Origin: Echria macrotheca
Lineage: Eukaryota > Ascomycota > Sordariomycetes > Sordariales > Schizotheciaceae
DNA length: 64,000 nucleotides
Reading direction: 5' to 3'
NCBI GenBank assembly: GCA_030411725.1
Contig: MU839836.1
Coordinates: 62,001 to 126,000 of the forward strand
The notes beneath the pieces were generated by a model, which was not told the DNA's origin, did no database searches, and saw nothing but the letters and a program-made list of their open reading frames with translations. Made by a program: the position numbers and the translations under genes. The stretch's first letter is position 1, and every line of letters starts with the position of its first letter. Of the stretch, positions 29,953-41,722 are shown in pieces.

Positions 29953-31327
29953 ATGAGTCCTCCCGTCGAAGCCCCCCGTCCGGCCTACTACTCGCAGGGC
30001 CTCCGCGCCCGGTTCCAGACGGACGGCATCCGCGCCGAAATGGCGCGTGTGGCGGCCGCCGAGTCCGGCACGGAATATGCCGACATCGGCTACGAGATCG
30101 ACGAGAAGAAGTTCCTCGCCCGCACCCGGGCCCGCCTCGCCGCCGGCGGCCTGCCGACCGAGGTGCCGGCCGGGTGGCCCGCGAAGCTCGAGGGGCCGCT
30201 GGTCTGGAGCAGCGACAGTTTCCCGAGCGAGGACGAGTACGTGTACACGCTCACCGAGGCCGACAAGACGGAGCTGCTGCACGCGCTGCACTCGTTCAAG
30301 GGTATGTGTCTCTTTTTTTCCCCTGTAAATTTATGTCGAAGTAGCTAAAACCAAAAAAGTCCTCCGTATCGACGCATCCAAAGTCACCAAAGCCCTCTTC
30401 CCCCTGCCGAACTTGGGCCGACGCCTCACGGCCATGCGCGACGACATCTACGCCGGCCGGGGCTTCGGCATCGTCCGCGGTCTGGATCCGGACGAGTACG
30501 AGCTCGGCGACCTGACGATCCTGTACCTCGGCATCTCGTCCTACATCGCCCAGGTGCGCGGCAAGCAGGACCAGCGCGGCTCGATGCTGATCCACGTCAT
30601 GAAGCGGTCGTCGAACCCTGAGTCGGAAGAACCCGACGCCTTCGACGAGGACTACGGCGCCGACAAGCCCTTCCACGCCGACACTGTGACCGACACGCTC
30701 TGCCTCTTCACGCAGTCCCTCGCCGCGGCGGGCGGGCAATCCGTCCTCGCATCCGCATGGACCGTGTACAACGAGCTCGCAGCGACGCGCCCCGACATAA
30801 TCCACACGCTCGCCGCGCCCGACTGGCCGTTCGACACGTTCGGGCGCGACCCGGCCTTCTACCGGCGCGCGCTGATGTACCACCACGACGACAAGCTGAT
30901 CACGTCCTTCAGCCGGCGTCTGCTGGTCGGACACGCGCCCTTCGACCCGCGCACGCCGGGCATCCCGGGCCTGACCGAGGCCCAGGCCGAGGCGCTCGAC
31001 GCGGTGCACTTCGCCGCGGCCAAGCACGAGATCAAGCCGCGCATGGAGCGCGGCGATCTCCGCTTTGTGAATAACATGGCGCTGCTGCATCGGCGCGAGG
31101 CGTTTGCGAACCCCAAGGGGCAGGATGCCGCCAAGGGCCGGCATCTGGTCCGGTTGTGGCTGCATAACGATGAGGGTGTGTGTTGGGCGCTGCCGGCGCC
31201 CTTGAGGCTGGCTTGGGCTCGGGTGTTTGAGGATGATGGCGGGGAGAGGGAGGAGCATTGGGATCTGGCGCCGGTGCGGAATCCGGCCACTGGACGCGTG
31301 TTGCGTGTTGGTGGGAGCTGCGACTGA
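29953..31327 (+). CDS. TauD/TfdA-family Fe(II)/2-oxoglutarate dioxygenase
   Basis: Exons 29953-30301 and 30360-31327 give 438 residues. The ATG has a strong context (GTCACCATG). The 58-nt intron (GTATGT, branch GCTAAAA, AAAAAG) restores the frame. The double-stranded beta-helix has the facial triad: HAD (His222, Asp224) in KPFHADTVTD, and the distal His378 in GRHLVRLWLHN, with Arg381 to bind 2-oxoglutarate. The N-terminal 110 residues and the FVNNMALLHRREAF segment match fungal TfdA/clavaminate-synthase-like proteins. It would hydroxylate or oxidatively cleave a small substrate, which cannot be named from the sequence. It converges on the Zn2Cys6 regulator at 32102-34316. That neighbour could control it, but co-regulation is only an inference. 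Confidence 0.88.
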
Positions 31328-32101
31328 TCGTTTTATCTCGTCTTGGTGTTGCATGATTGTATGGCCTGTGCTGGAAACCAGGGGCATATCCATCTGTCTC
31401 CCTGGTGGAGATGTGATATCTGTTGGTGAGAGCAAGTCGCAGGGATATTTTGTTTCGTTGTTTGCTTTCTTCCTTCCCTTCTCTTCTCGCCACTCACTCT
31501 TCTCCATTCCATCATCGGGGTTGCTCAGCGGTCACATCACGGACGGCGTTCCGGTCCACTCTTTTCTTTTCTGCTTGTTTGCTTTCATAGCGAGGCTTGT
31601 TGCCGAGGCAGCAGGTCTATCCTGTCTCTCGTTGTCCATCGTCTAGCGTTGCTGTTTTAGTTAAATTACAAAACGTCTGGGTATCTCTTTCATTATACAT
31701 TGTTTTTGGTGACTTCCCCCCCGTCGTGCTTCTTGTGGTGTTTTGCCCCTCTTTGAGGCCCGACGTTGCCTGCCCGCATCCTACCACAACTAACTGTCGC
31801 AACACGGCATCCCACACTAACCATTTCTCTTGTCTTCCGTTTTGTGTCCTTGACACCCACATTCTCCACGACTTTCCATATGTCCATTTGCTTTTGATGA
31901 GCTGCTTTGTCGAATTCAGTCCGACTCTCAAGTCACTTATCTCTCTCATGGAGATCTTCCCATCTCAGGCAGGGCCTATCGTTCTCCAAAAGTCTTATAT
32001 ATCGCAAGATCAACTGTTGGCCTGCGGTAGCCACTCGCGATCAAAGAGCATCGACACCCAATACAAGTCGTCTCCGACGGCCTGATTCTCGCGCGCACGT
32101 C
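31328..32101. other. Convergent intergenic region, T-rich
   Basis: 774 bp between the convergent 3' ends of the dioxygenase and the regulator. It is T/CT-rich, consistent with 3' UTR and terminator sequence. No gene was recognised. Confidence 0.3.
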
Positions 32102-34316
32102 TCATCCGTGCGGCTGGAACGTGTTAGCAAATTTCTTCACATTCACCCCTGAATACGACTGATGCCGTCCCTCAGACGTGAGTAGCATCCAATGGAAAGA
32201 AAACTCACCCCTCTCCGGCTCATTCACCAACCTCGCCGTCCTCCACACAAACGCCACCTCGTCGTCACTCAAATTCGCCGCCTTGGCCAGCTCCTGCCGT
32301 CCGGCCGCCGTATGCGGCAGCGAAAACGGCACAACGCCCTTGTTGATAAAGTGAAAATGGGCCAGCATAGTTTGCGCCCCGCTGTGATGGGCCCTGATGC
32401 TCTCCGGATTCGCATACGGCCCCTTGATATCGTACTGCCGCGCCGTCTCGGCATCCCTCTTCGTTATCATAGCACAGCTATGCAGCAGGATAAACATGGA
32501 ATAGTAAATCGTCAGCCAGTACTCGCGCTTCTTGGCGAGGACCAGCTCGTTCAGCTGCTTCAGCACCGCCTTGCTCCACGGCCGCAGGAAGGTAGTATAG
32601 TTGATGCACTCAAACTGCGCCGTCATCATGACGGGCATCGGCACCTTGCCGTGGTGCAGACTGTCGGCCGAGTACACCGGTCTCCCGCCGAGCGTGTCGT
32701 TGCCGCAGATGTGCACCGGGTTGCTGATCAGCCGACACGTGACCCACAGCCGGAACGTGTTGAGCATCAACGACTGTTCCTCGGGCGTCTTGGCCTTTTG
32801 AATGTGCCGGAACGCGGCGTCATACGTCTCCCACAGCAGCTGGTCCAGGTTCCCGACAGTATCGACGATAAACTTGCCCATGTTGCTCTGGATGTACCTC
32901 TTCATGGCCTCGGCCGTCGAGTGCATCTCGGCCACGGCAAACCGGGGCGTCGGGACCGTCTCTTTGGTCCCGTGCGGCGTCATCCACTGCTCCTCCAGCA
33001 AATCGCCGTCGACGGGGATAAACTCGCGCACTGTGAACTCAAAGGGCGCGTGGATGTGGTTGGGCGAGACGACGATGGTGCGCACCTCGGACGAGGCCCA
33101 GCCGCCGGCGGGGATGTCGATGATGTCCATGCTCTGCCAGCGCCGAGTAAAGACTTGGTAGGGCGCGCGCTGCTCGCGGTAGAGCGACGCGTCGGTAATA
33201 ATGTACCGGTAGCACGGCATCTTGCAGAGTGTCGGGCCCGTGATGCCCTTGCACGTCAGGCAAGCGCCGTACACGTCCTCGGGGTCGGGGTTGCACTGGC
33301 AGGTGAATATCTAGATGACATACAAAACGTAAAGGGGCTGGCTTACTCGTCCCCGGTTCATCCGACACCGGATACATGACTTGAGGATTCGTGTCAACGC
33401 AGTGTTGCGCTTCTTGGTCTCGTCGTTGTAGGGACCGCGGCGTTTGGGGCCCTCCTTGGCTTCACGCACATCCCGCTTCGGCTTGGTCGAGGGCCGGTCG
33501 TCCGGCCGAGCCTTTTTCCTCCGCCGGATACGCTTTTGACAGATTAGTAGGTCGAACCAGGGGCGGAGAGAAGATATGTCAACGCACCGGTGGCAGCGTC
33601 CACACTTTTGTAACCGGCCCTGAGGGTATCTCTTCGGCGTTGTCGGCCTGAGGTTTCCTGGCTGGGACGGGGGTGGGAAGCTGCTCGGTTGAACTGAGCG
33701 GCTCAGACATCCATTGGCTGCTAGAAGCCAAGGCCGGGACTGGCTCGGTCTTGATAAGGGGTTGGGAAGAAGAAGGGTAGTAGTTATAAGCGGAGGGGGT
33801 CGGAGTTGGGATGGGCTGTGGAGAAACGGCGTAGCCATATCCCGGGCTGGTCCTCCGAGAGACGACGGTGAGCTTGGGAGAGGAGGGCATCTTGTGGAGT
33901 GCCAATAGTCCCGGGGAGGGACTTGAATGCTTGGGCGACACGGGAGACGCGCCGCCGTCGCGCCGGATGGACAAAGACAGGTGTCTCCGGGGGGTGGGGT
34001 AGAGGGGCGTGGCATCAGAAAAGCTCGACGAGACATTCTCGGCCGACGCGTCGAAGCCGGGCAGCGACCCGTCCGACGACGTGACCTGGTCGGCGTCGCG
34101 GTAGGCCCAGCGGCGGCCGACGCCGACGGTCCAGGTCGGCATGGCGCCGGCGAGCGGGTGGTGGTTGTTGGTGTCCCGGCCGGCGGACGGCGATGACGTG
34201 TTGAAGATGTCGGGCGCTAAGCCCAAGCTGTCGACCAGCACACCCACGGGCAAGCGCAGCAGCGACGCGGCTTCAACTAGCTTGCTGTGCGTGAATTGCG
34301 GGTCCATGGCCGCCAT
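32102..34316 (-). CDS. Zn(II)2Cys6 transcription factor
   Basis: Exons 34316-33588, 33532-33347 and 33295-32102 give 702 residues. The start is the ATG at 34316, with a second ATG at 34307. Residues 1-243 are Ser/Pro-rich and likely disordered. A basic stretch (RIRRRKKARPDD) precedes the zinc cluster: Cys296, 299, 306, 317, 320 and 329 or 333, read from CIRCRMNRGR/CNPDPEDVYGACLTC. Intron 2 (51 nt) sits inside the cluster between the second and third Cys. Intron 1 is 55 nt with branch CTACTAAT. The C-terminal half is helical with no named domain recognised. A perfect GTGAGT at 32208 suggests a third intron (32159-32208). If used, it replaces the last 35 residues with 12 and ends the CDS at 32124. 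Confidence 0.82.
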
Positions 34317-35941
34317 AGCAGAGACAGAGGGCCAAGATCCGACGAGGCCCGGACGAGAAGCATCGACTGGCAACACACACCTCGAATGAGGGGAGCGAAA
34401 AGAAAAAAGCTGACCGGTCGTAATTCCGAGAGCTTCGCATCAACAGGGAGGTTCGGGTCGTTTTTAGCTGTGGCGCGACTTTGCGCCAGAACTTAGTGGG
34501 GGGTTCGAGGGTTCGAGGGGTAGAAGTCCAGTTTAGCGGTCAGAGCATGGCAGTGCTGCCTGTGCGGGTGGGGTCCGGCGGCAGTTTGTGGCGAGATTGC
34601 GCCCCCGGATTTGGGCCAGTCAGCGGGCGCCCTGTTCGTTACACCGTCGTCAGGATGCACCGCGGCCTTGCCGGCGACGGGCCTGCCGTTCCAGTGAGTA
34701 CCCCAGCCTGCCGGCCGGATCCCTTTCGTCACCGCTATCCGTAGAAATGTCGCTGCACTGCAACTGCAACCGCGGACGGGCGCGGAGACAGCAGGATACT
34801 GCCGAGGCCGTTTTCCTTCCAGAAACAAAACCAGGAACCCGTTCGACGCCCTTTCCTCTCTCGTCTCGCCGTAAGACCGAGGCCCGGTCCGCCAATCACC
34901 GACCGGCCCGGTTCTGCGTGCACTGAGCCACCCTCCTGCCACGATGCCAGCTTGGCCGTCCAACCAGAGTCGGACCTATTCTTCGTTCTGCATGCATCGA
35001 TCGATTCCGTGACCTGTCCTTCCACCACCGTCCCCAAACCTAGGTAGCAATGTCCTGACTCTTATACTTCCCACAAGCAGTTACCGACCCGCTGACGTCT
35101 GCATGTCAATCAAGGCCAATTAATCACGGCCGATATTTGCGTCTGATCTTCACGTCGCACGCCGATATTATTCGACGCCTTGTCGGGTCGGCACTTCGAC
35201 CCGGCCTCCGGTGCCGCCGCTCGAAGGATCCGAACTGCTGCACATTTATCCAATCCAGAAGGTGCGAAGTTTATGCGCCGGCCTTCCGAGCCTTCTTCGC
35301 CTGTTCCGAGTCGAGCAGCCAATCAGGGCAGAGTGCGAGCGCGGGTGTCTATTGCTGTCCAGTACGATTGTACCCCTGAACACAGGGATAGCTACGGATA
35401 TTGTGTCTTCCGTACGGATGTATTGTACTACGGCTACGGTTTAGTCGAGCGTGACTCTGGATACGCCTATTGACGTAATGTAGTTCAAGTATTAGCATGC
35501 GGTGAACATCTAAAGGGTTAAAAACATGGGCTAAATACCTCCTTGCTCACGCTCATCTCGATTCAAGATCTCCTGCTGACAGGGCGGTTTATTTTGTTTC
35601 AGCCACATATGCGACTTCTCCCGATCCCTGGGCTGACAAACGTATTACCGCAATCCTAAACAAAGATGCATCTGTGCCACGCGTGGAAGCCCGTCAGCGC
35701 GGTTGCATCCCGTCAATGCCCTACAGGGCGACAACGGCGTTGGATTTCCCTCGGGGTTAAGCTGCGCGCGCCGGAAGCAGCCGAGAGAACGCCTCCTCCT
35801 GACATTGACGTCTCATCTTCGATACCGGACTTAGTTCTACTAAGGCCGCAGGTTTGGTTGAAATATTAAACTGACTATATATACTCATACAGTCTTGAAT
35901 AGCAGCGAGAACAGGTAATCGAGTACGTGCGAAACCACCCC
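34317..35941. other. Intergenic region, no gene recognised
   Basis: 1.6 kb upstream of the regulator. Short frames only. It includes an AACCTAGGTAG motif near 35038. It likely contains the regulator's promoter and little else that I can support. Confidence 0.3.
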
Positions 35942-36199
35942 CTAGGAACCATCCCTCGCATCGTCTTTCCCAGAATGTCTAAGCTCCTCTCCTGCCTCAC
36001 GACCCCTATCCTCCCTCGGGCTATGTCCAATAGTCCCGCTGGTACGGGCAGTCTCGGTACTACTAGCAGCACCAGCACCGGCAGCCTCAACAATCACGGG
36101 GGATTTTCCTTTGCCGGCTGACTTGGACATGTCGCTGATAATCTCGGCCACCTCGTGTTCGGCCACCTCCTCTGCGACGACTTCCCTCCTTGCAAGCAT
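35942..36199 (-). CDS. Possible small acidic hypothetical protein
   Basis: An 85-codon frame starting at the ATG at 36199. It has a charged helical first half (LARREVVAEEVAEHEVAEII) and a Ser/Gly/Ala-rich end. The composition looks more like protein than its surroundings, and the frame stays open far upstream without a better ATG. No family was recognised. It could be a chance frame or the last exon of a longer gene. Confidence 0.2.
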   Translation of the reverse strand: MLARREVVAEEVAEHEVAEIISDMSKSAGKGKSPVIVEAAGAGAASSTETARTSGTIGHSPREDRGREAGEELRHSGKDDARDGS

Positions 36200-37080
36200 G
36201 TCTGTTTTTCCTATCTGGTCCGAGGGGGATTGTTGAAGTTTAAGGGCGCGTTGATATGTCTTCGCGACGAGATATTCCCGCGGTTGCAAGTGGGCCGTCT
36301 CGTCTTTGCAAATCGGAGAGGGTCTCTGGTGTCCTTGAGTTGGATCGATAGAAGTTAATCTCTGTCTGGATTCTTTCTGTGTCCAAGTTTCTGATTGATT
36401 CTTCGATCCCAGGTTGTTCGTTTTTAGGGCGGGATGGGACAGATGGAAGATAAAGATAGAGGTATTTGTACCGCGTAGGGATAATTCAGGTGCTAGCCAA
36501 AACCCAGTGTCGATATCGACGTGAAGAGTGTGAATAATGTGATCAATTGGTCCGATGATGGTGACGACAACGAAGGATACAAAACTGAGATAAGAAAGTG
36601 GTAGATACCTTACCTTCGGCAATGCGATGTCACGCTGACGTAGCCGCTCCCGGGTCCCACCGCATCATGATATCGATTTTTACCCGCCGACGACCCACCA
36701 CAAGGTAGCAATGCGGGACTTCTGACTGCCTTTATTACATGGAACCATGCAAAGGGCCCTGCTTGCTACGGGTCGGGGATCCCGACTTGGAGCCAAGACG
36801 TATTAGACTTCTTGTGACGCGCCTGATGTAGGTAATGAGAGGTAATTCGCAGGCCACAAGAGATCATCACACACAGTGAGAAACTTCAAGGCCGCTGTCA
36901 TTTCCATCTATTCAAGACCTCTGCCGAGTACATGAGGGAAGGAACGAAAAAGAAAGAAACCCATCCGCTGCCTTGCAAATTATCGCTTCACATATCTGTG
37001 TCCCTCTTCCGCTCCCACGCTTCGCCTCCACCTCGCGACACAACGCCTGCACCCATTTAGACGGCACTCCCAGTGTGGCA
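36200..37080. other. Intergenic region
   Basis: 880 bp, moderately AT-rich. Nothing was recognised. Confidence 0.25.
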
Positions 37081-37872
37081 TCAAACTGGCACCAGAGGAC
37101 GGTGTATAATCAAATCGTCATATTTATTTTCCTCGGATGCTCCCAGTCCCATTTTTTGGCGACGTCGATCTCGAGCATGTGCAGCATCGAACGATTTCCG
37201 TTGCTTGGGCTCATACCGGCAGAGACAAACAAGACAATCGAACTCTCCTGGGAAAGATATGTCAGATGGATTCGATGGATCTGGTAGCTCGGGCAAGCTG
37301 GCCGGGGGCCGAGTGTCGTCGAGTGGACAGAATCGGCAGTGCTTGAATCCAGCGGCCTCTCCCGTTTTGTTGGCACTGTCGACATCGTTGGCATCGTTGG
37401 CTCTGATCCCTCCACATGGGGCTGGTTCGCCAAGTTTTTTTTCAAAGTCGCCACGTAGGAAGAAACGAGTGTCGAATGTGCAACGAGTGTCCAATGGGCT
37501 ATCTTCCGCGGATGGTGGTATTATCTTGTTGCGGGCCTCTTTTGCCGGCGCAAGAAATTTGTCTTTCCAGTCGTGGCATTTTTTGTACGATTTCTCGAGG
37601 CAACCGTCGCAGTAGACCTTGGATGGCACATGGTACTTTCGAACATTGCGGAAGCCAACCCGTTGAAGATGCTTGACTGTGACTTTGGGTGTCACCGATT
37701 TGGCAGCCACAAAGGGCAACCCACTGTTGGGTTCTGCTTGGATGACGTTGATGCCGTTGTCCAAAGACGGTGTTCCGTTGCAAATGTCTATCACGATGTT
37801 TGTCTGTATCATGCTTCGGCACTTTTCGTCTTTTCCCCCGCAATGGATGCTGGCAACGTAGGCGCGGCACAT
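37081..37872 (-). CDS. Hypothetical protein with scattered CxxC motifs
   Basis: Single-exon frame of 263 residues from the ATG at 37872. Cysteine pairs occur at YCDGCLEKSYKKC (about 87-99), HCRFCPLDD (about 180) and CLVCLCRYEP (about 215), which suggests metal binding, but the spacing does not match a zinc finger I know. The opening MCRAYVASIHCGGKDEKCR resembles the start of a group of fungal proteins of unknown function. The middle is rich in Lys and Asp, and no signal peptide or membrane span is seen. It ends 154 bp upstream of the next regulator's window edge and is divergent from nothing obvious. No function is proposed. Confidence 0.6.
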   Translation of the reverse strand: MCRAYVASIHCGGKDEKCRSMIQTNIVIDICNGTPSLDNGINVIQAEPNSGLPFVAAKSVTPKVTVKHLQRVGFRNVRKYHVPSKVYCDGCLEKSYKKCHDWKDKFLAPAKEARNKIIPPSAEDSPLDTRCTFDTRFFLRGDFEKKLGEPAPCGGIRANDANDVDSANKTGEAAGFKHCRFCPLDDTRPPASLPELPDPSNPSDISFPGEFDCLVCLCRYEPKQRKSFDAAHARDRRRQKMGLGASEENKYDDLIIHRPLVPV

Positions 37873-38026
37873 GGTGTAGGATACCGGTAAAGATGTCGTG
37901 CTAAGCTGAGGGAACGCTGTTGAAATCGATGATGGAGAAGGGGGGGTCGCGAGGTGACGAGCACAGGTCGAAGTCGAAATCAGGCAGAGGAGGGCAGTGT
38001 TTTATATGCCCGGACAGCCGGTGTGC

Positions 38027-40391
38027 TCAGCCGTCTGAGACCATGAAGCCCTCGTTCAGGAGCGACCAGTACGTGGTGTCGACACCCTGGAAAGTCCAGT
38101 CATGGGCATCGGCCATGGGAGGGAACTCAAGCACGCCTTCTTGTGGCCGGGGATCGACCTGCATGAACATGCCCTGGACCACACTGTCGGTGGGAAGCAG
38201 AGACGGATCCACGGTGCTGAAGTCGAGATTGAAACCATCTTGGAAGTCGTGAGTGGTGGGCGAGGGGTCGGTCGACAGATTTGCCATGGCTGGCTGGAGG
38301 GGGTGAATATCACTCATGTCGGGCAAGCTTGCCTGTGGAGAGAATGACGGTTCCGCACCACGGTCCCGATGGCCGCCCTCGTCCTTGCCTTCGCACGCAA
38401 CATGAACTGCAGCCGTGATAGCAGGATGGATGTTGACGGTGCCGAAATAGGGGATGTTGAGCTGCAGACACTTTAGCACGTGGCTGCTGCAGCCCAGATG
38501 GCTGGCCATGTGGGTGCTGTCGACCAAGTCGAGGATCGGCAGCATCTGCCCGACGATCTCGGCTGACTCCTGCGAGAGCTTGTCTTTATTGACGACAGCA
38601 AGGTGCTGCATGCGCTCGCGCACTACCTCGATGAGGCGACGATCAGATGCGCGCTCTTCGCAGGGCGGGACGGGCTGGCTGAGGTCCTGGTGCTGGCGGA
38701 GGTAGCTGAGCAGGAGGGTCATGGCTGCCACGAGAGCCGAGTAGTCAATGTGGCGGCAGGACCAGGCCGAGTTGTACAGCGTGCGGAACGAGACAAAGCG
38801 CTTGAGCACCTCCCGACTGGAGCGCACGCAGACGCTCTTGCTGTATCCGTAACGGTTCTCGGTCGGGTTGCGAAGCATGTAGGGGAGGTGCAGGAGGATA
38901 AGGAGGTCATAGTGCTGGACCTGGCGGAACAGACGGACCATCAGACCGAGATTATGCTGCTTCCCCTCGAAGGGGTCGAGTATCGGCTCGGTCCACCACT
39001 CGTCGTCCATGGTGGCTGCCGACTTCTGGATCTCGAGATCGATGGCTTGTGTCATGGCATGCCCCTGTCCCGTCTTGATGGCATTCCGCTCAATCACGCG
39101 CCCGGCAATGGTGGCCTGCAGTCTTTCCAGCTTCTCCATATCGGTGCATCGCTTCATCATCTCGTCCGTCGCGAATGTGTTGTCGGGGCTGCCGGCAGGA
39201 ATACCCAGCAGCAGCGAGCTGAAGCGGTCGCAGTACGTGATGCGGTACCACAGACCGTCAGGCGTCGGTCTACGGTGGGCATCGAGGTTGGGGTCAACCG
39301 ACTTCAGGGCGCGCCGATCACTGCGGTCCAGTCCCATCAGCTGGGCGAGGCCCAAGGCTTTTCGGTAACTCAGCCAGGCTTTACGCAGGTTGCCAGCATT
39401 GGCGTGCCAGAAGCCCTGGAGAACGAGACATTCAAGGCCCTCGGAGCAGCTGACCAGGTCGTCATCAGACGTCACCAGCCGGCTGATGGCAGACACCATG
39501 TTGGTCATGACTTCCTGAGCGCCCGACTTCAACTCGAGGCTTTGGAAGTCGAAGCCCGGAGGCACCTGCTGTATACAGATGCAGATCTGCAGCAGTCGTT
39601 TGGCCAGGACGGCGGGGTGGCTGTCTGGAGGAGGGATGATGCCTATCATGTCGGCCATCTCGGTCTTGCCTTCGATGATGTCGCGGAAGCAGCAGAACAG
39701 CGAGATTAGATAGAAGGGAGCCACGCTTGCCCCAGTAATGGCTGTGACGTCAGACTGCGACGGGAAGAGCGCCTTGAGCTTGCGCTGAGTGATCTCGAGG
39801 TCGGACTCGACATTGACCGTACTTGTTGTGTTCGGTGTCATTGCTGGCTGGCTGGGAGCCGACGATTCGGGTGTAGGCAAGGACTCAGGCTGCACTAGGC
39901 CGGTAAGGTATGTGGCCGACGCCTGGTTGGATGCGGCCAGAGACAGCTCAAGGTTGTCAAGCCTCTGGTCGTAGCCGGCATCTTCATTGGCCGTGTCTTG
40001 AACAGACGGCCCGAGAGACTTCTGGGGTGTCTGTCCCGTCGGACGGGTTTTGGCAGTGACTTCTGGCACAATGCGATCGACCAGTCTGGCCATCAAGTCT
40101 TCCAAGCGACCAAGTCGTTGGGCCAGTTTACGATCAGCCGGCTGCGGTTTGGCGTCGTCGATGAACTCCTGGCTGCGGCACGTGGACCCCCGGGCCTGGC
40201 ACGGCAAGCAAACATCGTCAACCGGCCCGAACTGGCACCGGATCTTGCGCCGGCGACCTGCAGAGGGTGGGTGTCAGTCAGGAAGCGGTGGAAAACAATT
40301 ACTAGGATGCCTTACACTCCCAACAGCTGTGAGTGCCTTTTCGGACCTTCCGCCGCCTTGGCTCGGATGCAGCGCGGGATTGTTCGTCCAT
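38027..40391 (-). CDS. Zn(II)2Cys6 transcription factor with fungal-specific middle homology domain
   Basis: Exons 40391-40316 and 40257-38027 give 768 residues. The 58-nt intron (GTAAGG, CTGAC, CTGCAG) splits the second cysteine codon, and joining restores a full cluster: Cys23, 26, 33, 42, 45 and 52 (SCWEC, RRRKIRC, VCLPC, STC). A coiled-coil-like helix follows (RKLAQRLGRLEDLMARLVDRI), suiting a dimer. The middle homology region includes FYLISLFCCF, then RKALGLAQLMGLDR and LWYRITYCDRFSSLLLGIPAG, typical of the Fungal_trans domain. The C-terminus is acidic and Asp/Phe-rich (HDFQDGFNLDFSTVDPSL), a likely activation domain. It would act in the nucleus as a gene-specific activator. No target can be named. 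Confidence 0.92.
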
Positions 40392-41722
40392 TTTGGCTGA
40401 GAATGGTGAAGAGTGGGACCGGAATCGAGACTGCGACCGTCCGGCGGACGGAGAACCGGGAGCCTGCGAGATATTTCAAGACCAAGCTGCCAGGTAATCT
40501 GATCGGCCACGCTCGCGTTTCGCACGCTCGCACTCACGACATGTCACCAAGATTGGTCAGGCTTTGGGCGGCACAAAGACGTGTGGTTGGCAACCACGCC
40601 GGGCCACGGACGAAACACGGACGAAATCCGGACGAAATCCATTACTCATCAAGCCTCCGCGGTGGCGCGGCCGCGCGGGTCGGCGTGATGTCGATCCTTC
40701 GACGCATCCCTGGACCCTGGGACTTCAAACAGTCAGTGCAGGTCGGTCTGAAGTGATCAGAACCTCAGCAGATATCCCACACTGTTTAGGAACAAGTCAT
40801 GATACCGGTTCAACAAACGGAACATGCGACTACTTTGCATCTCCGGTTTTTTCACACTAAACCCTAACCCTATCGCCTGATGCTGGTCCGCCAACCAGCG
40901 CTGCTGACGATGGGCCCGCTGCTGTCAGCTGGCTGTCAGCCCACTGCTTCGCACTGCCAGACATCAAGCTGGTGACAGCCCCTAGTGTATTCATATACTG
41001 CTCAGGGATGCAAACATATCACATACGACCATAGGCACTGGAAAACTCGGGATCCCGTCCGCTCTCCCATAGATAAGCCAGCGACCGCCAGACTAGTAGT
41101 TGGGTCGGTGACGACCAGCGAATCCCTGGTGTTGTATGTTTTTTTTCTCCCCCCTTTTTTTTTCCTAAAAAAAGAACGTAGGATACTAGGGATTCACTAG
41201 CTTAGCTATAGGGGAGAAAGATAAGATCCCGAGTTTTCCCATACTCCTAGCTGTCGGAGCAAAGTATCCCAAATTTTTGAGCTCTGGACTCCGAAAAATA
41301 GGATAATAAGTTTTGGAAAGTAGGGTGCACTGGACACTCATTACGCTATTGCTTCTGGATAAGGTGACTAGGAGGTAGCCTAAATGAAATTGCTCGGATC
41401 TGACAGATATCCAGTCTAGACCGCACCACAAAAGCGTTCGTCGGCGAGATAGTCCGCACAGAGTTGAGAGTGCGGACTGTTATTACAGTTACGCACAGAT
41501 TGAAAAGCTTTGTTGGCTTCAACGACTGTTGGTGCTTCGGGAGGGATTGTGAAAGGCGTTTGTTTGATAGGGGTGCACTCCCGCCTTTAATCCGTACGCA
41601 TCCCTTTAAAGATAATTTTTTCGCCTACATCCTTAAATACGAGCGTTTTGGCGTATTAGCAATGCTAGAAGGGCTATTGATAAAGGCCTTACGATTTATC
41701 TATTAATTAGGTTCTTAAATCT
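40392..41722. other. Intergenic region with telomere-like motif and AT-rich block
   Basis: 1.3 kb. It contains CTAAACCCTAACCCTA at 40857-40872, long T, C and A runs at 41138-41175, and an AT-rich stretch (about 41200-41710) whose composition differs from the flanks. The latter may be a decayed repeat, but I recognise no transposase or reverse transcriptase. Confidence 0.35.
40857..40872. repeat. Interstitial telomere-like sequence
   Basis: CTAAACCCTAACCCTA, two to three CCCTAA-type units with one extra A. It is short enough to be a protein-binding telobox instead of a telomere scar. Confidence 0.5.

Noticed and set aside
30296..31507. 403-codon minus-strand frame
   Set aside because: It is antisense to the TauD-like dioxygenase, whose own frame has the full iron-binding triad.
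32192..33379. 395-codon plus-strand frame
   Set aside because: It is antisense to exon 3 of the regulator at 32102-34316; composition is His/Arg-rich.
25525..34316. Secondary-metabolite cluster formed by P450, dioxygenase and regulator
   Set aside because: No PKS, NRPS, terpene synthase, transporter or other backbone gene lies nearby, and there is a 2.5-kb gap between P450 and dioxygenase.
38603..39709. 368-codon plus-strand frame
   Set aside because: It is antisense to the Zn2Cys6 regulator at 38027-40391 and has no ATG-linked domain.
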